This document shows positions 1 to 6,507 of a stretch of DNA of 10,203 nt, in pieces. This DNA comes from VAZQ01 sp036498625 (GTDB taxonomy: Bacteria; Pseudomonadota; Alphaproteobacteria; Rhizobiales; Xanthobacteraceae). Numbering within the stretch: position 1 is the stretch's first letter; each line of letters starts with the position of its first letter. The notes under the pieces are model-generated. The model worked only from the letters and a program-made list of their open reading frames with translations. It ran no database searches and was not told where the DNA came from. The stretch lies in the NCBI GenBank assembly GCA_036498625.1, contig DASYFD010000189.1, positions 1-10,203 on the forward strand, in the 5' to 3' direction. Position numbers and translations under genes: made by a program.

Positions 1-1367
1 CCGAGCACCATCAGCGGGCTCAGCCAGATATTGGGATCGAGCCGCAGCGACACAATGGCGACCACCGCGATCTGGAACAGCACATTGGCCGGGAATGCGG
101 CCAGGAATTGCGCAATCGGCTGCGCCCGCTCCGCCGCCCAGGGCCGCAGCCCGATCCACACCCCGATCGGCACCCAGATGACGCTGGCGATGGCGATGAG
201 GATTACGACACGCACGAGCGTGAGGCCCCCATAGCCCAGCGCTTGGAGAACATCGCGCGGGCCCAGCGTCGCGCGCACATAGTCCGACGCCGACCACAGC
301 GCATAGCCGGCGACGGCCAGAACCAGCGCGAGCCACAGGAGGTCGCCGGCCCGCCCGAGCCGGGGGCGCCGCGACAGCCGGCGGCTCACCGAAGCGGGCA
401 TCCTGATCGGCGGCAGCCGGCCCAGATGGCCAGTCGCCCACGCGGCCGAGGCGGAAATCCGGTTGACCAGGCGGGCACGGCGCATGAGATCATAGAGCCA
501 CGATTGCGGGCGCTGCTGCGCCGCCGTCTGCTCGAAGCGGAACTTGTCGGCCCAGGCCACGATCGGCCGGAACAGTAATTGATCATAGGCCAGGATCACC
601 ACTCCCATGGTGATGACCGCCAGCACCACCGCCTTGATGTCCCGCTGCTCGATCGCGAGCGCGATCCAGGAGCCGATGCCGGGCAGCTTAACGGTAGTGT
701 CGCCGACCATGATGGCTTCCGAGGCGACCACGAAGAACCAGGCGCCCGACATCGACATCATGGTGTTCCAGATCAGGCCGGGCGCCGCGAATGGCACCTC
801 GAGGCGCCGGAAACGCAGCCACGGCGAGAGCCGGAAATGCCGGCTCACTTCGTCGAGATCGCCCGGAATGGTGCGGAGCGACTGATAGAAGCTGAAGGTC
901 ATGTTCCAGGCCTGCGAGGTGAAGACCGCGAAGATCGCGGCGCATTCCGCGCCCAGTTGGCTGCCCGGGAACAGCCGCATGAAGAACACCACCGTGAAGG
1001 TGAGAAAGCCCAACACCGGCACCGATTGCAGGATGTCGAGCGCCGGAATGATGACCAGCGCGGCCTTGCGGCTCTTGGCGGCCAGCGTCGCCACCACGAA
1101 AGTGAACAGGAGCGAGGCGAAGATCGCCGCGAACATCCGCATCGTGGTGCGCAGCGCATATTCGGGCAGGTTGCGCGGATCGAGCGTGACCGGCGCGATG
1201 TCGAGGCTCGACAGCGGCGCCTTCATCTCGCTGGCGCCGTGCGCCACCGCGATGATGACGCCGAACAGCAGGACAAAAACAACGCCGTCGTAGGCGTTCG
1301 GGATGAAGCCGCGCGGGCCCAGGCCGAGGGGCGACCCGGGCGCGACTTTCGGGACCGGCGCGCTCAT
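1..1367 (-). CDS. ABC transporter duplicated permease subunit, nitrate/sulfonate-type (partial, C-terminus missing)
   Basis: This is an inner-membrane permease in which two transport domains of the NitT/TauT class are fused, as in COG4986 (ABC-type anion transport, duplicated permease). 455 residues are visible; family members usually have about 570-600, so roughly the last fifth lies off the left edge. Seen: hydrophobic segments near residues 28-43, 77-96, 104-131 and 244-262. The block DILQSVPVLGF (111-121) is typical of this permease class. A degenerate EAA loop for ATPase docking spans about 168-197, with VPFAAPGL at its end. A basic linker (about 285-340) precedes a second domain with helices near 342-360 and 385-405, and FLAAFPANVLF (421-431) repeats the DILQSVPVL position of the first half. 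The ATG at 1367 has a GAGGGTG ribosome site 6-7 bases upstream. The substrate is not deducible; anions such as nitrate or sulfonates are family precedent only. The ATPase and binding protein are not in the window. Confidence 0.88.
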   Translation of the reverse strand, partial: MSAPVPKVAPGSPLGLGPRGFIPNAYDGVVFVLLFGVIIAVAHGASEMKAPLSSLDIAPVTLDPRNLPEYALRTTMRMFAAIFASLLFTFVVATLAAKSRKAALVIIPALDILQSVPVLGFLTFTVVFFMRLFPGSQLGAECAAIFAVFTSQAWNMTFSFYQSLRTIPGDLDEVSRHFRLSPWLRFRRLEVPFAAPGLIWNTMMSMSGAWFFVVASEAIMVGDTTVKLPGIGSWIALAIEQRDIKAVVLAVITMGVVILAYDQLLFRPIVAWADKFRFEQTAAQQRPQSWLYDLMRRARLVNRISASAAWATGHLGRLPPIRMPASVSRRLSRRPRLGRAGDLLWLALVLAVAGYALWSASDYVRATLGPRDVLQALGYGGLTLVRVVILIAIASVIWVPIGVWIGLRPWAAERAQPIAQFLAAFPANVLFQIAVVAIVSLRLDPNIWLSPLMVL

Positions 1368-1555
1368 GGGTCACCCTCTTGGCTCACATCATGATCGCCC
1401 GCGCGACGATCACGGGGGAGCCGGTCAGGCGCCCGCCACCGCCGGCGAGGACATGTTCATTCGAATGCTACGGTCGCTGCTCATGGTCGAAGCGGTCCCT
1501 ATCGGGCGTGGGATACAACCAATAAGTCGGGCCGCGTCGTGGTCAACCCGATGAC

Positions 1556-1990
1556 TCAGCGCAAGCGGCGCGTCAATAGAAGAGTGACACTTCCGGACGT
1601 GGGCGGACGAATCCGACAGAACGAGAGCTGAAATGTGACACGGATGTTACGGACCGGGACCTCAAACCGGGCGCCAACGTGATGGGTTCGAGACGGTTCG
1701 GCCGAAGGCCGAGGGTTCCGCGCATTGCCGGCTGCCGTACCCAGAAGACGGCGCGCGCGAGCACGCAGCTTGGCGCTGACATCCAGGCAATATTCGACCT
1801 CCGCCAAGCCAAAATATCCGCAACGATAGGCCCCGGCCGCTATCCGCAAGACGCTCGTTGCCAAGCCCACAAGCCCGCGGGCGGCCTGCAGATTCAAATA
1901 GCGACCGGCCCGACCCGGCCGCTGGGAACCGCTGGCCCGATTTGCAATCCGGAATCCTTTGCGGCGATCGGGGCGCCCTATACCAATCAT
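1556..1990 (-). CDS. Doubtful ORF overlapping the dapA stop by ATGA
   Basis: A 144-codon frame begins with an ATG that shares four bases (ATGA) with the dapA stop codon, and GGGGGAG lies 4 bases upstream. That is the arrangement of translationally coupled genes. Against it: the product is very rich in Arg, Gly and Ala, matches no family I know, and ends in a stretch that looks like random translation. Residues about 31-88 (from YLNLQAARGLVGL to RARARRLLG) look the most protein-like and include a plausible amphipathic helix. It could be a decayed gene, a remnant joined by deletion, or noise. I list it because of the overlap geometry, not because I recognise it. Confidence 0.2.
   Translation of the reverse strand: MIGIGRPDRRKGFRIANRASGSQRPGRAGRYLNLQAARGLVGLATSVLRIAAGAYRCGYFGLAEVEYCLDVSAKLRARARRLLGTAAGNARNPRPSAEPSRTHHVGARFEVPVRNIRVTFQLSFCRIRPPTSGSVTLLLTRRLR
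1584..1641. repeat. Two direct GTGACAC copies 51 bp apart
   Basis: GTGACAC occurs at 1584-1590 and again at 1635-1641 in the same orientation. Spaced terminal repeats containing TGTCAC/GTGACA are known from the ends of IS21-family elements in rhizobia, so this could be a relic end. No transposase fragment or target duplication was seen, and two 7-mers in 60 bp is weak evidence. Confidence 0.25.
1698..1712. repeat. Short perfect hairpin TCGGCC-GAA-GGCCGA
   Basis: A six-base perfect stem with a three-base loop sits about 275 bp beyond the dapA stop. No T-run follows on either strand, so it is not a convincing intrinsic terminator. It may simply be chance in GC-rich DNA. Confidence 0.3.
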
Positions 1991-3069
1991 CGCGCTCCCC
2001 CAATCCCCATCGGCATTTGAACGGCCGCCGAACCGGCGCGGCGCCCTTGATCCAACCACGAGTCGGGCTGATCGCTCCGGTCAGGAGCTCGCAGAAAAGC
2101 CGCGTTCGCCCGCACCCCGCTCCGACCGCGATTTTCCGCCCAGGCGACCTCACCGATCAGGTAACCTGAATACCCCTCGCACACATGCGCCAGCACCGCG
2201 TCAATCTCGGCTTTGCTGTCGCTGCTCAACTCGATGAGCGGCAAGCGGACCGCCGGCGACATCATCCCCATGGAGCTCAGCGCGTATTTGACCGGGACCG
2301 GGTTGCTCTCCTTGAACAATGCGGCGGTCAATTCCGCTACCACCGTTGCGAGCTGCCGGACCCGAGAGGCATGCCCCTGCTTCAATGCCAGGTACAGGGC
2401 GCGACAGAGACCAGGCGCCACATTCGAGGTGACCGAAATGCAGCCATCGCCGCCCTGCCCGATGAATCCCGCTGCGGTCGCGTCATCGCCCGACAGCAAG
2501 CGAAATTCCGGCCCCAAGCGCGACCGCAAACGGACCGGCCGCATCAGGTCCCCGGTCGCATCCTTCAGGCCGATGAATTTCGAGCACTCGGCGAGCCGCG
2601 CGAGCGTATCGTCCGCCAGACCGCACACCGTGCGAGACGGCACGTCGTAGAGGATGATCGGCAGGCCCGCCGCATCGGCGATCGCACGGAAATGGGCCTC
2701 GATTCCGGCCTGCATGGGCTTGTTGTAATAGGGTACGACCGACAGCAGCGCATCGGCGCCGGCACCCTCGGCATCGCGGGAGAGCGCGATCGCCTGGCTG
2801 GTCGAGTTCGATCCGGCGCCGGCGATTACCGGTACACGGCCGTGCGCCACACCAACCGCGATGCGAACGATCTCTATATGCTCGGCGCGGCTCAGCGTGG
2901 GTGCCTCGCCGGTGGTCCCGCAAACCACCAGTGCGGTGGCGCCTTCCCGTATCTGCCGCTCGCAGAGATAAGCAAGGGCGGCAGTATCGAGATTTCCATT
3001 TTGATCGAACGGCGTCGGCAGCGCCGGGGCGTAGCCAGACAGTCTCGAGACGTGTCTTCCCGTGATCAT
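1987..3069 (-). CDS. dapA: 4-hydroxy-tetrahydrodipicolinate synthase (DHDPS) family, with C-terminal extension
   Basis: This cytoplasmic class I aldolase condenses pyruvate with aspartate semialdehyde, the first step unique to lysine and diaminopimelate synthesis. The TIM-barrel signatures are complete. GTTGEA (51-56) holds the catalytic Thr pair 52/53. PYYNKP (113-118) holds Tyr115, equivalent to E. coli Tyr107. YDVPSRT (141-147) gives Tyr141 and Arg146. GLKDATGD (167-174) gives the Schiff-base Lys169. LSGDD is at 192-196. Retention of Tyr115, Tyr141 and Arg146 favours true DHDPS over sugar-acid aldolase relatives, but a paralogue with another substrate cannot be excluded. The ATG at 3069 has AGGGGGA about 6 bases upstream and lies 17 bp after the preceding orphan gene, so cotranscription is likely. 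The family usually has about 290-300 residues. This frame has 360, with an Arg/Gly/Ala-rich tail after about residue 300 that resembles no DHDPS end and may reflect loss of the original stop. Confidence 0.92.
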   Translation of the reverse strand: MITGRHVSRLSGYAPALPTPFDQNGNLDTAALAYLCERQIREGATALVVCGTTGEAPTLSRAEHIEIVRIAVGVAHGRVPVIAGAGSNSTSQAIALSRDAEGAGADALLSVVPYYNKPMQAGIEAHFRAIADAAGLPIILYDVPSRTVCGLADDTLARLAECSKFIGLKDATGDLMRPVRLRSRLGPEFRLLSGDDATAAGFIGQGGDGCISVTSNVAPGLCRALYLALKQGHASRVRQLATVVAELTAALFKESNPVPVKYALSSMGMMSPAVRLPLIELSSDSKAEIDAVLAHVCEGYSGYLIGEVAWAENRGRSGVRANAAFLRAPDRSDQPDSWLDQGRRAGSAAVQMPMGIGGAR

Positions 3070-3086
3070 GACGATTCCCCCTGGTG

Positions 3087-3362
3087 CTAGGCGGATCGCC
3101 GGAACGGAAGCTCGTTGTCGGCCGCTGCATGCTGGGTCACCTGGGGTCTCGCAACCATATCCAGCTCGAGAACCCCCGGAACCATGATCACGGCCTGCGG
3201 ACGGTTCCCGTTCTCGAACATCGCGAACTTGAGCGCTTCAGCGCGATCGAGGAAAAGACCGCCGCGCAGGCCCTGCTGGTCCTGCACCACCCAATGGCCG
3301 TGGCTGTCCTTGCCGACGCGGAACAGGCTCGAATGCGACGAGGGAGGTTCGGCTTGGTTCAT
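3087..3362 (-). CDS. Small orphan protein, 91 aa (rhizobial type), upstream of dapA
   Basis: The function is unknown. The 91-residue product has a polar N-terminus followed by a compact core at about 14-70. There FRVGKDSHGHWVVQDQQG looks like two short strands, RAEALKFAMFENG (40-52) a helix, and AVIMVPGVLEL (57-67) a further strand. The W-V-V-Q-D and EAL-FA pattern resembles small DUF2188-like alpha/beta proteins. I believe similar proteins occur in Bradyrhizobium-type genomes, from memory and not verified. The start at 3362 was chosen because AAGGAG lies 6-7 bases upstream. An ATG-type frame running back to 3623 adds 87 residues that read as random Arg/Ser-rich sequence and cover the neighbouring gene. 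It ends 17 bp before dapA and follows another orphan gene by 38 bp, so all three are probably one transcript. Confidence 0.85.
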   Translation of the reverse strand: MNQAEPPSSHSSLFRVGKDSHGHWVVQDQQGLRGGLFLDRAEALKFAMFENGNRPQAVIMVPGVLELDMVARPQVTQHAAADNELPFRRSA

Positions 3363-3400
3363 GACACTTCTCCTTGTGTGTTGCGAATCTAGGGACGCTG

Positions 3401-3592
3401 TCAGTGCACGAGCGGAAGGTCGTCGTCGTTCTTCGATGAAAGATGATAGCGGCCATGGAACAGCTCGGCCTCGACCCTGGCACGAGCCGCGCGCGCTTGC
3501 GCAACGGAACGCGACAGCTGGAACAGAAGCGACCCCGCCCCTGCCAATGTCCTGGCGATTGCAAGGGAAATCGTGTTGATCAGAACGAGCAT
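3401..3592 (-). CDS. Small orphan protein, 63 aa, likely membrane-associated
   Basis: This is a 63-residue product of unknown function. Residues 1-27 (MLVLINTISLAIARTLAGAG and on) form one hydrophobic or amphipathic segment that could be a membrane anchor. A basic helix RSVAQARAARARVEAEL (28-44) follows, then a polar tail ELFHGRYHLSSKNDDDLP. The HGRY and SSKNDDDLP tail resembles small proteins I associate with Bradyrhizobium relatives; this is memory, not a search. The ATG at 3592 is preceded by AAAGGGG about 7 bases away. A GTG at 3682 would add 30 residues without a clear ribosome site, so the shorter form is preferred. It is the likely first gene of a unit continuing into the 91-residue gene and dapA. 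A TTGACG box lies upstream (3668-3673, minus) without a recognisable -10. Confidence 0.75.
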   Translation of the reverse strand: MLVLINTISLAIARTLAGAGSLLFQLSRSVAQARAARARVEAELFHGRYHLSSKNDDDLPLVH

Positions 3593-3772
3593 GTGAGGAC
3601 CCCTTTGTCTCGCCGGCCGCCATTTCACCGGAATGGTTGCAACGGCCGCAGACCGCGCAATCAGTGCCGTCAATGTGCTCACCGGCCCATATGAATTCGA
3701 GAGGGAAGCCGAGGCATTCTCATAAGCGCGGAGTAAGCGGAGCGGATTGCCCCTGGCGCCACGACTCTCGTC

Positions 3773-4243
3773 TCAGGCAAAGTTGTCGCAGCACATGATC
3801 TCGCTTGTTGCAGGGCGGCATTGTGGAACCGAGACCCGCGCCAGTGCCGGGGACGGCTCGCCGGACTGGCGCGCCTGGATCATGGCGCTCAGGATCGCGA
3901 GCGGCAGCAACTCGTGCCGCGCTTCGGCACTGTCGTCGAGCCAATCCGGGAGATTCCACTGCTTGCTGAGCGAGCAGAGCCAGGCGCCATCGTCGTAGAC
4001 AATCCGGCGCAGCTTCCATTGGGGCAGTTCAAGCTCGACCAGCGCAAGCGCCGCCTCGGTCCACGCCTCCAGCGCGATCAGCCGATCAATCTTGGCGGCC
4101 TTGGTCGCGCCGTTTGGCGTATGGATGCGAGTGCAGGCAACGGCAACAACCTTCGACATCAGGTCGGCGGTAACGATCTGCGCGCGCCGGAGCCGATCCT
4201 GCAGCTCATCCACACGATCCGCGATGTCCGGCAGAAGGAACAT
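3773..4243 (-). CDS. Conserved-looking hypothetical protein, 156 aa, divergent from kdp
   Basis: No known domain is recognised. The 156-residue product is probably soluble and mostly helical. An N-terminal helix (about 5-40, IADRVDELQDRLRRAQIV) is followed by a central block, AAKIDRLIALEAWTEAALALVELELPQWKLRRIVYDD at about 48-84. Then come WLCSLSKQWNLP and a helix ELLPLAILSAMIQARQ (about 110-126). The well-formed helices and the E-L-P-x-W-K-L-R-R stretch argue that this is a real protein, perhaps one shared with Bradyrhizobium relatives. The C-terminus ends in CRPATSEIMCCDNFA with three cysteines. The start at 4243 is bounded by an in-frame TGA only four codons upstream; the ribosome site is weak (GAGAT). 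It shares the 333 bp control region with the kdp operon in divergent orientation, so coregulation is possible but not shown. Confidence 0.8.
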   Translation of the reverse strand: MFLLPDIADRVDELQDRLRRAQIVTADLMSKVVAVACTRIHTPNGATKAAKIDRLIALEAWTEAALALVELELPQWKLRRIVYDDGAWLCSLSKQWNLPDWLDDSAEARHELLPLAILSAMIQARQSGEPSPALARVSVPQCRPATSEIMCCDNFA

Positions 4244-4576
4244 GAAAGCATCTCATGGCATGCGCGGCCTAGTGAAAGAGCCGCCTCCGCAAGATGGCGA
4301 AAAGGTCATAAAGTTGCGAGATGGATTACAGGGCGACGATATAGGGGGCCCATAGGGGTTGGTGCGCTAATCCATAGGTATCGCCCGCCTATATGAGATT
4401 CCTATAAGGATAGCCTCGCTTCCATCTCGAAAAACTATCCCCCCGGTGCAAAGTAACCGTGACGTCGGACACGCGCGCGCCGAGTCCTCGCGCAGTTGAG
4501 TTGCGTCAGAGCGATGGATCGCGCGCCCGCAGGGATGAACAACCGCCATTCCGCCTAACCGCTCAGGAGCATGCAA
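4244..4576 (+). promoter_or_regulatory. kdp operon control region (333 bp), also upstream of the divergent orphan gene
   Basis: This gene-free stretch separates two divergent genes and must contain the kdp promoter and leader. Its middle (about 4310-4440) is visibly richer in A+T than the flanking genes and holds the hexamer cluster listed separately. GGATAG (4408-4413) and CTATCC (4435-4440) form a six-base inverted repeat across 21 bases. No good sigma-70 promoter was found; TTGCGA (4314-4319) with GATATA (4338-4343) at 18 bp is a weak candidate. Lack of a good -35 is what one expects for a promoter needing the response regulator KdpE. Confidence 0.6.
4340..4406 (+). promoter_or_regulatory. 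Cluster of five ATAGG-type hexamers, candidate KdpE operator
   Basis: TATAGG (4340), CATAGG (4351) and CATAGG (4373) share one orientation, with starts 11 and 22 bp apart, so they lie on the same helix face. CCTATA follows at 4388 and 4401 in the opposite orientation, 13 bp apart. Directly repeated half-sites about one helical turn apart are the usual target of OmpR/PhoB-type regulators, the family of KdpE. Assigning KdpE is inference from position upstream of kdp. Confidence 0.45.
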
Positions 4577-4660
4577 ATGATGGACATCATCATGTTGGCC
4601 CTCGGCCTCACCTTTTTCGCCCTGTCAGTGGGCTACACCATCGCCTGCGACCGGCTGTAA
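4577..4660 (+). CDS. Tiny hydrophobic peptide gene ahead of kdpF (27 aa)
   Basis: The product is a 27-residue single-pass membrane peptide: MMDIIMLALGLTFFALSVGY and then TIACDRL. One hydrophobic helix covers nearly the whole chain and ends in a polar CDRL tail. CAGGAG at 4564-4569 is 7 bases before the chosen ATG; an ATG at 4571 is too close to it, and one at 4580 is also possible. The stop codon overlaps the AAGGAG that serves kdpF, implying coupled translation. Peptides ending in ACDRL or similar ahead of kdpF are, as I recall, found in kdp operons of other proteobacteria but are usually left unannotated. The function is unknown; a role in Kdp complex assembly or stability like that of KdpF is a guess. 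It is too short for ordinary gene callers. Confidence 0.75.
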   Translation: MMDIIMLALGLTFFALSVGYTIACDRL

Positions 4661-4670
4661 GGAGCACCCC

Positions 4671-4760
4671 ATGATCTTCGATTATTCGCTCGCCGGGCTC
4701 GTGACCGCAGGGCTCATGTTCTACCTCGTCTATGCCCTGCTCCGGCCGGAGCTGTTCTAA
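4671..4760 (+). CDS. kdpF: K+-transporting ATPase small subunit KdpF
   Basis: KdpF is a 29-residue, single-helix inner-membrane peptide that stabilises the KdpABC potassium pump. The sequence begins MIFDYSLAGLVTAGLMFYLV and ends YALLRPELF. This is the standard KdpF pattern of a short polar start, a glycine-containing helix and the conserved L-x-R-P-E-x-F tail, and its length equals the E. coli protein. AAGGAG (4659-4664) lies 6 bases before the ATG and overlaps the stop of the preceding 27-codon gene. kdpA follows after 16 bp. Confidence 0.95.
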   Translation: MIFDYSLAGLVTAGLMFYLVYALLRPELF

Positions 4761-4776
4761 CAGAGGCGCAACGACC

Positions 4777-6483
4777 ATGACCGTCATCGGCTGGATTCAA
4801 ATTCTGCTCTATTGCGCGATCATCGTGGCGATCGTCCCGGTGCTCGGCGCCTATATGACGCGCGTCTTCAACGGCGAGCGCACCTTGCTGTCTCCGCTGT
4901 TGCGCCCGATCGAAACGGCGCTCTACCGCATCAGCGGCGTCGACGAGCGTCGCGAGCAGACCTGGGTGATGTACGTCGTCGGCATGCTGTTCTTTCACGC
5001 CGGCGGATTCCTGATCCTGTACGCGCTGATGCGGCTGCAGGGCGCGATTCCCTACTTCAACCCGGCCGGGCAATCCGGCGTCGCGGAGGACCTTTCCTTC
5101 AACACGGCGGTCAGCTTCATCACCAACACCAACTGGCAGAACTACGGCGGCGAGAGCACGCTGTCCTATCTGGTGCAGATGCTCGGCCTCACCCATCAGA
5201 ACTTCCTGTCGGCGGCCACCGGCATCGTGCTGGCAGTGGCGCTGATCCGCGGTTTCGCGCGCGCTTCGCTGCGCACCATCGGCAATTTCTGGGTCGATAT
5301 CACCCGCTGCACGTTCTACATCCTGCTGCCGATCTGCATTCCCTTCGCCTTGTTCCTGGTCTGGACCGGCATCCCGCAGACGCTCGGCCCCTATGTGGAC
5401 GCCATGACGCTCGAAGGCGCCAAGCAGACCATCGCGGTCGGCCCGGTCGCCTCGCAGATCGCCGTCAAGATGCTGGGCACCAACGGCGGCGGCTTCTTCA
5501 ACGCCAATGCGGCGCATCCGTTCGAGAACCCGACCGCACTGTCGAATTTCGTGCAGATGATCTCGATCTTCACGATCGGCGCGGCATTGACCAATGTGTT
5601 CGGCCGCATGGTGGGCAACCAGCGCCAGGGCTGGGCGATCTTCGCCGTGATGGGCGTGTTGTTCCTCGCCGGCGTGATCGTCTGCTACGCCGCCGAGGCC
5701 CAGGGCACCTCGACGCTGGATATGCTCGGCCTCACCGGCGGCAACATGGAGGGCAAGGAGGTCCGCTTCGGCATCGTCGGCTCGGCCTTGTTCGCCGTCA
5801 TCACCACGGCGGCCTCCTGCGGTGCCGTCAACGCCATGCATGACTCGTTCACCGCCATCGGCGGCATGATCCCGCTCATCAACATCCAGCTCGGCGAGAT
5901 CATCATCGGCGGCGTGGGCGCCGGCCTCTACGGCATGCTGCTCTACGTGATCATCGCGATCTTCGTTGCCGGCCTGATGGTCGGACGCACGCCGGAATAT
6001 GTCGGCAAGAAGATCGAGGCCAAGGAGGTCAAGATGGCGATGCTCGCCATCCTGGTCCTGCCGCTGATGTATCTCGGATGGACCGCCGTCGCCACCGTCA
6101 TTCCCTCGGCGGTCGCCGCCACCAACAATGCCGGACCGCACGGCTTTACCGAGATCCTCTATCTCTACGTCTCGAGCACCGGCAACAACGGCTCGGCATT
6201 CGCGGGCATTTCCGCCAACACGCCCTTCTACAACCTCAGCGGCGCGGTGGCGATGTTCGTCGGCCGCTTCTGGATGATCATTCCCGCCATGGCGATCGCG
6301 GGCTCGCTCGCCGCCAAGAAGACCGTCCCGGCCTCGGCCGGAACGTTCCCGACCACCGGCGGCCTGTTCGTCGGCCTGGTCACCGGCGTGGTTCTGATCG
6401 TCGGCGGCCTCACCTTCTTCCCGGCGCTCGCGCTCGGACCCATCGTCGAGCAATTGGCGATGCGCGCGAACACCCTGTTCTGA
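4777..6483 (+). CDS. kdpA: K+-transporting ATPase potassium-binding subunit KdpA
   Basis: KdpA is the potassium-selective, channel-like subunit of the high-affinity KdpFABC pump in the inner membrane. It has 568 residues (E. coli 557) and about ten transmembrane segments. The four selectivity-filter loops of this K+-channel-derived fold are all present: TNTNWQ (116-121), GTNGGGFFNA (234-243), SCGAVNAMHD (347-356) and TGNNGSAFAG (468-477). The glycine-rich second loop contains the Gly positions that set K+ over Rb+ selectivity in E. coli. The ATG at 4777 fits homologues starting with a hydrophobic helix and has AGAGGCG upstream. An earlier in-frame ATG at 4732 would overlap kdpF and add sequence unlike KdpA. 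kdpB follows after 24 bp. A long open frame on the opposite strand is a codon-bias shadow. Confidence 0.98.
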   Translation: MTVIGWIQILLYCAIIVAIVPVLGAYMTRVFNGERTLLSPLLRPIETALYRISGVDERREQTWVMYVVGMLFFHAGGFLILYALMRLQGAIPYFNPAGQSGVAEDLSFNTAVSFITNTNWQNYGGESTLSYLVQMLGLTHQNFLSAATGIVLAVALIRGFARASLRTIGNFWVDITRCTFYILLPICIPFALFLVWTGIPQTLGPYVDAMTLEGAKQTIAVGPVASQIAVKMLGTNGGGFFNANAAHPFENPTALSNFVQMISIFTIGAALTNVFGRMVGNQRQGWAIFAVMGVLFLAGVIVCYAAEAQGTSTLDMLGLTGGNMEGKEVRFGIVGSALFAVITTAASCGAVNAMHDSFTAIGGMIPLINIQLGEIIIGGVGAGLYGMLLYVIIAIFVAGLMVGRTPEYVGKKIEAKEVKMAMLAILVLPLMYLGWTAVATVIPSAVAATNNAGPHGFTEILYLYVSSTGNNGSAFAGISANTPFYNLSGAVAMFVGRFWMIIPAMAIAGSLAAKKTVPASAGTFPTTGGLFVGLVTGVVLIVGGLTFFPALALGPIVEQLAMRANTLF

Positions 6484-6507
6484 TCGGAATTCTTCGGAGC
6501 TAAAGCC

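Larger units (their letters stand above)
1368..1986. other. Intergenic stretch between the permease start and the dapA end, no convincing gene
   Basis: About 620 bp lie between two minus-strand genes. It must hold the permease promoter, but no good -35/-10 pair stands out. A 19-codon ORF (1425-1484, minus) lacks a ribosome site. A minus-strand ORF overlapping the end of dapA (1556-1990) is listed separately at low confidence. Two copies of GTGACAC and one short GC hairpin are the only obvious sequence structures. The translations in all frames are Arg/Pro/Gly-rich and resemble random reading of GC-rich DNA, so this may be decayed sequence. Confidence 0.6.

Noticed and set aside
688..1374. Minus-strand 228-codon frame starting at GTG just upstream of the permease ATG
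   Set aside because: It is in a different frame from the permease, with Arg/His/Ala-rich random composition and no membrane helices.
579..1394. 271-codon plus-strand frame across the permease gene
   Set aside because: It is a His/Arg/Glu-rich shadow of the minus-strand permease, whose translation has membrane segments and an EAA-type loop.
1425..1484. 19-codon minus-strand ORF upstream of the permease as a leader peptide
   Set aside because: It has no ribosome site, no regulatory codon run and no attenuator structure after it.
1676..1720. GGTTCGAGA resembling a tRNA T-arm
   Set aside because: The flanking five-base arms do not pair and no acceptor, D or anticodon stems can be formed.
2185..3090. 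301-codon plus-strand frame opposite dapA
   Set aside because: It is a shadow of a gene whose active-site motifs are all present on the other strand.
4732..4776. Upstream in-frame ATG as the kdpA start
   Set aside because: It lies inside kdpF and would add 15 residues unlike any KdpA N-terminus.
4714..6453. 579-codon open frame on the minus strand opposite kdpA
   Set aside because: It is antisense to a gene with complete KdpA motifs. The translation is Asp/Arg/Gly/His-rich low-complexity sequence, typical of a high-GC codon-bias shadow.
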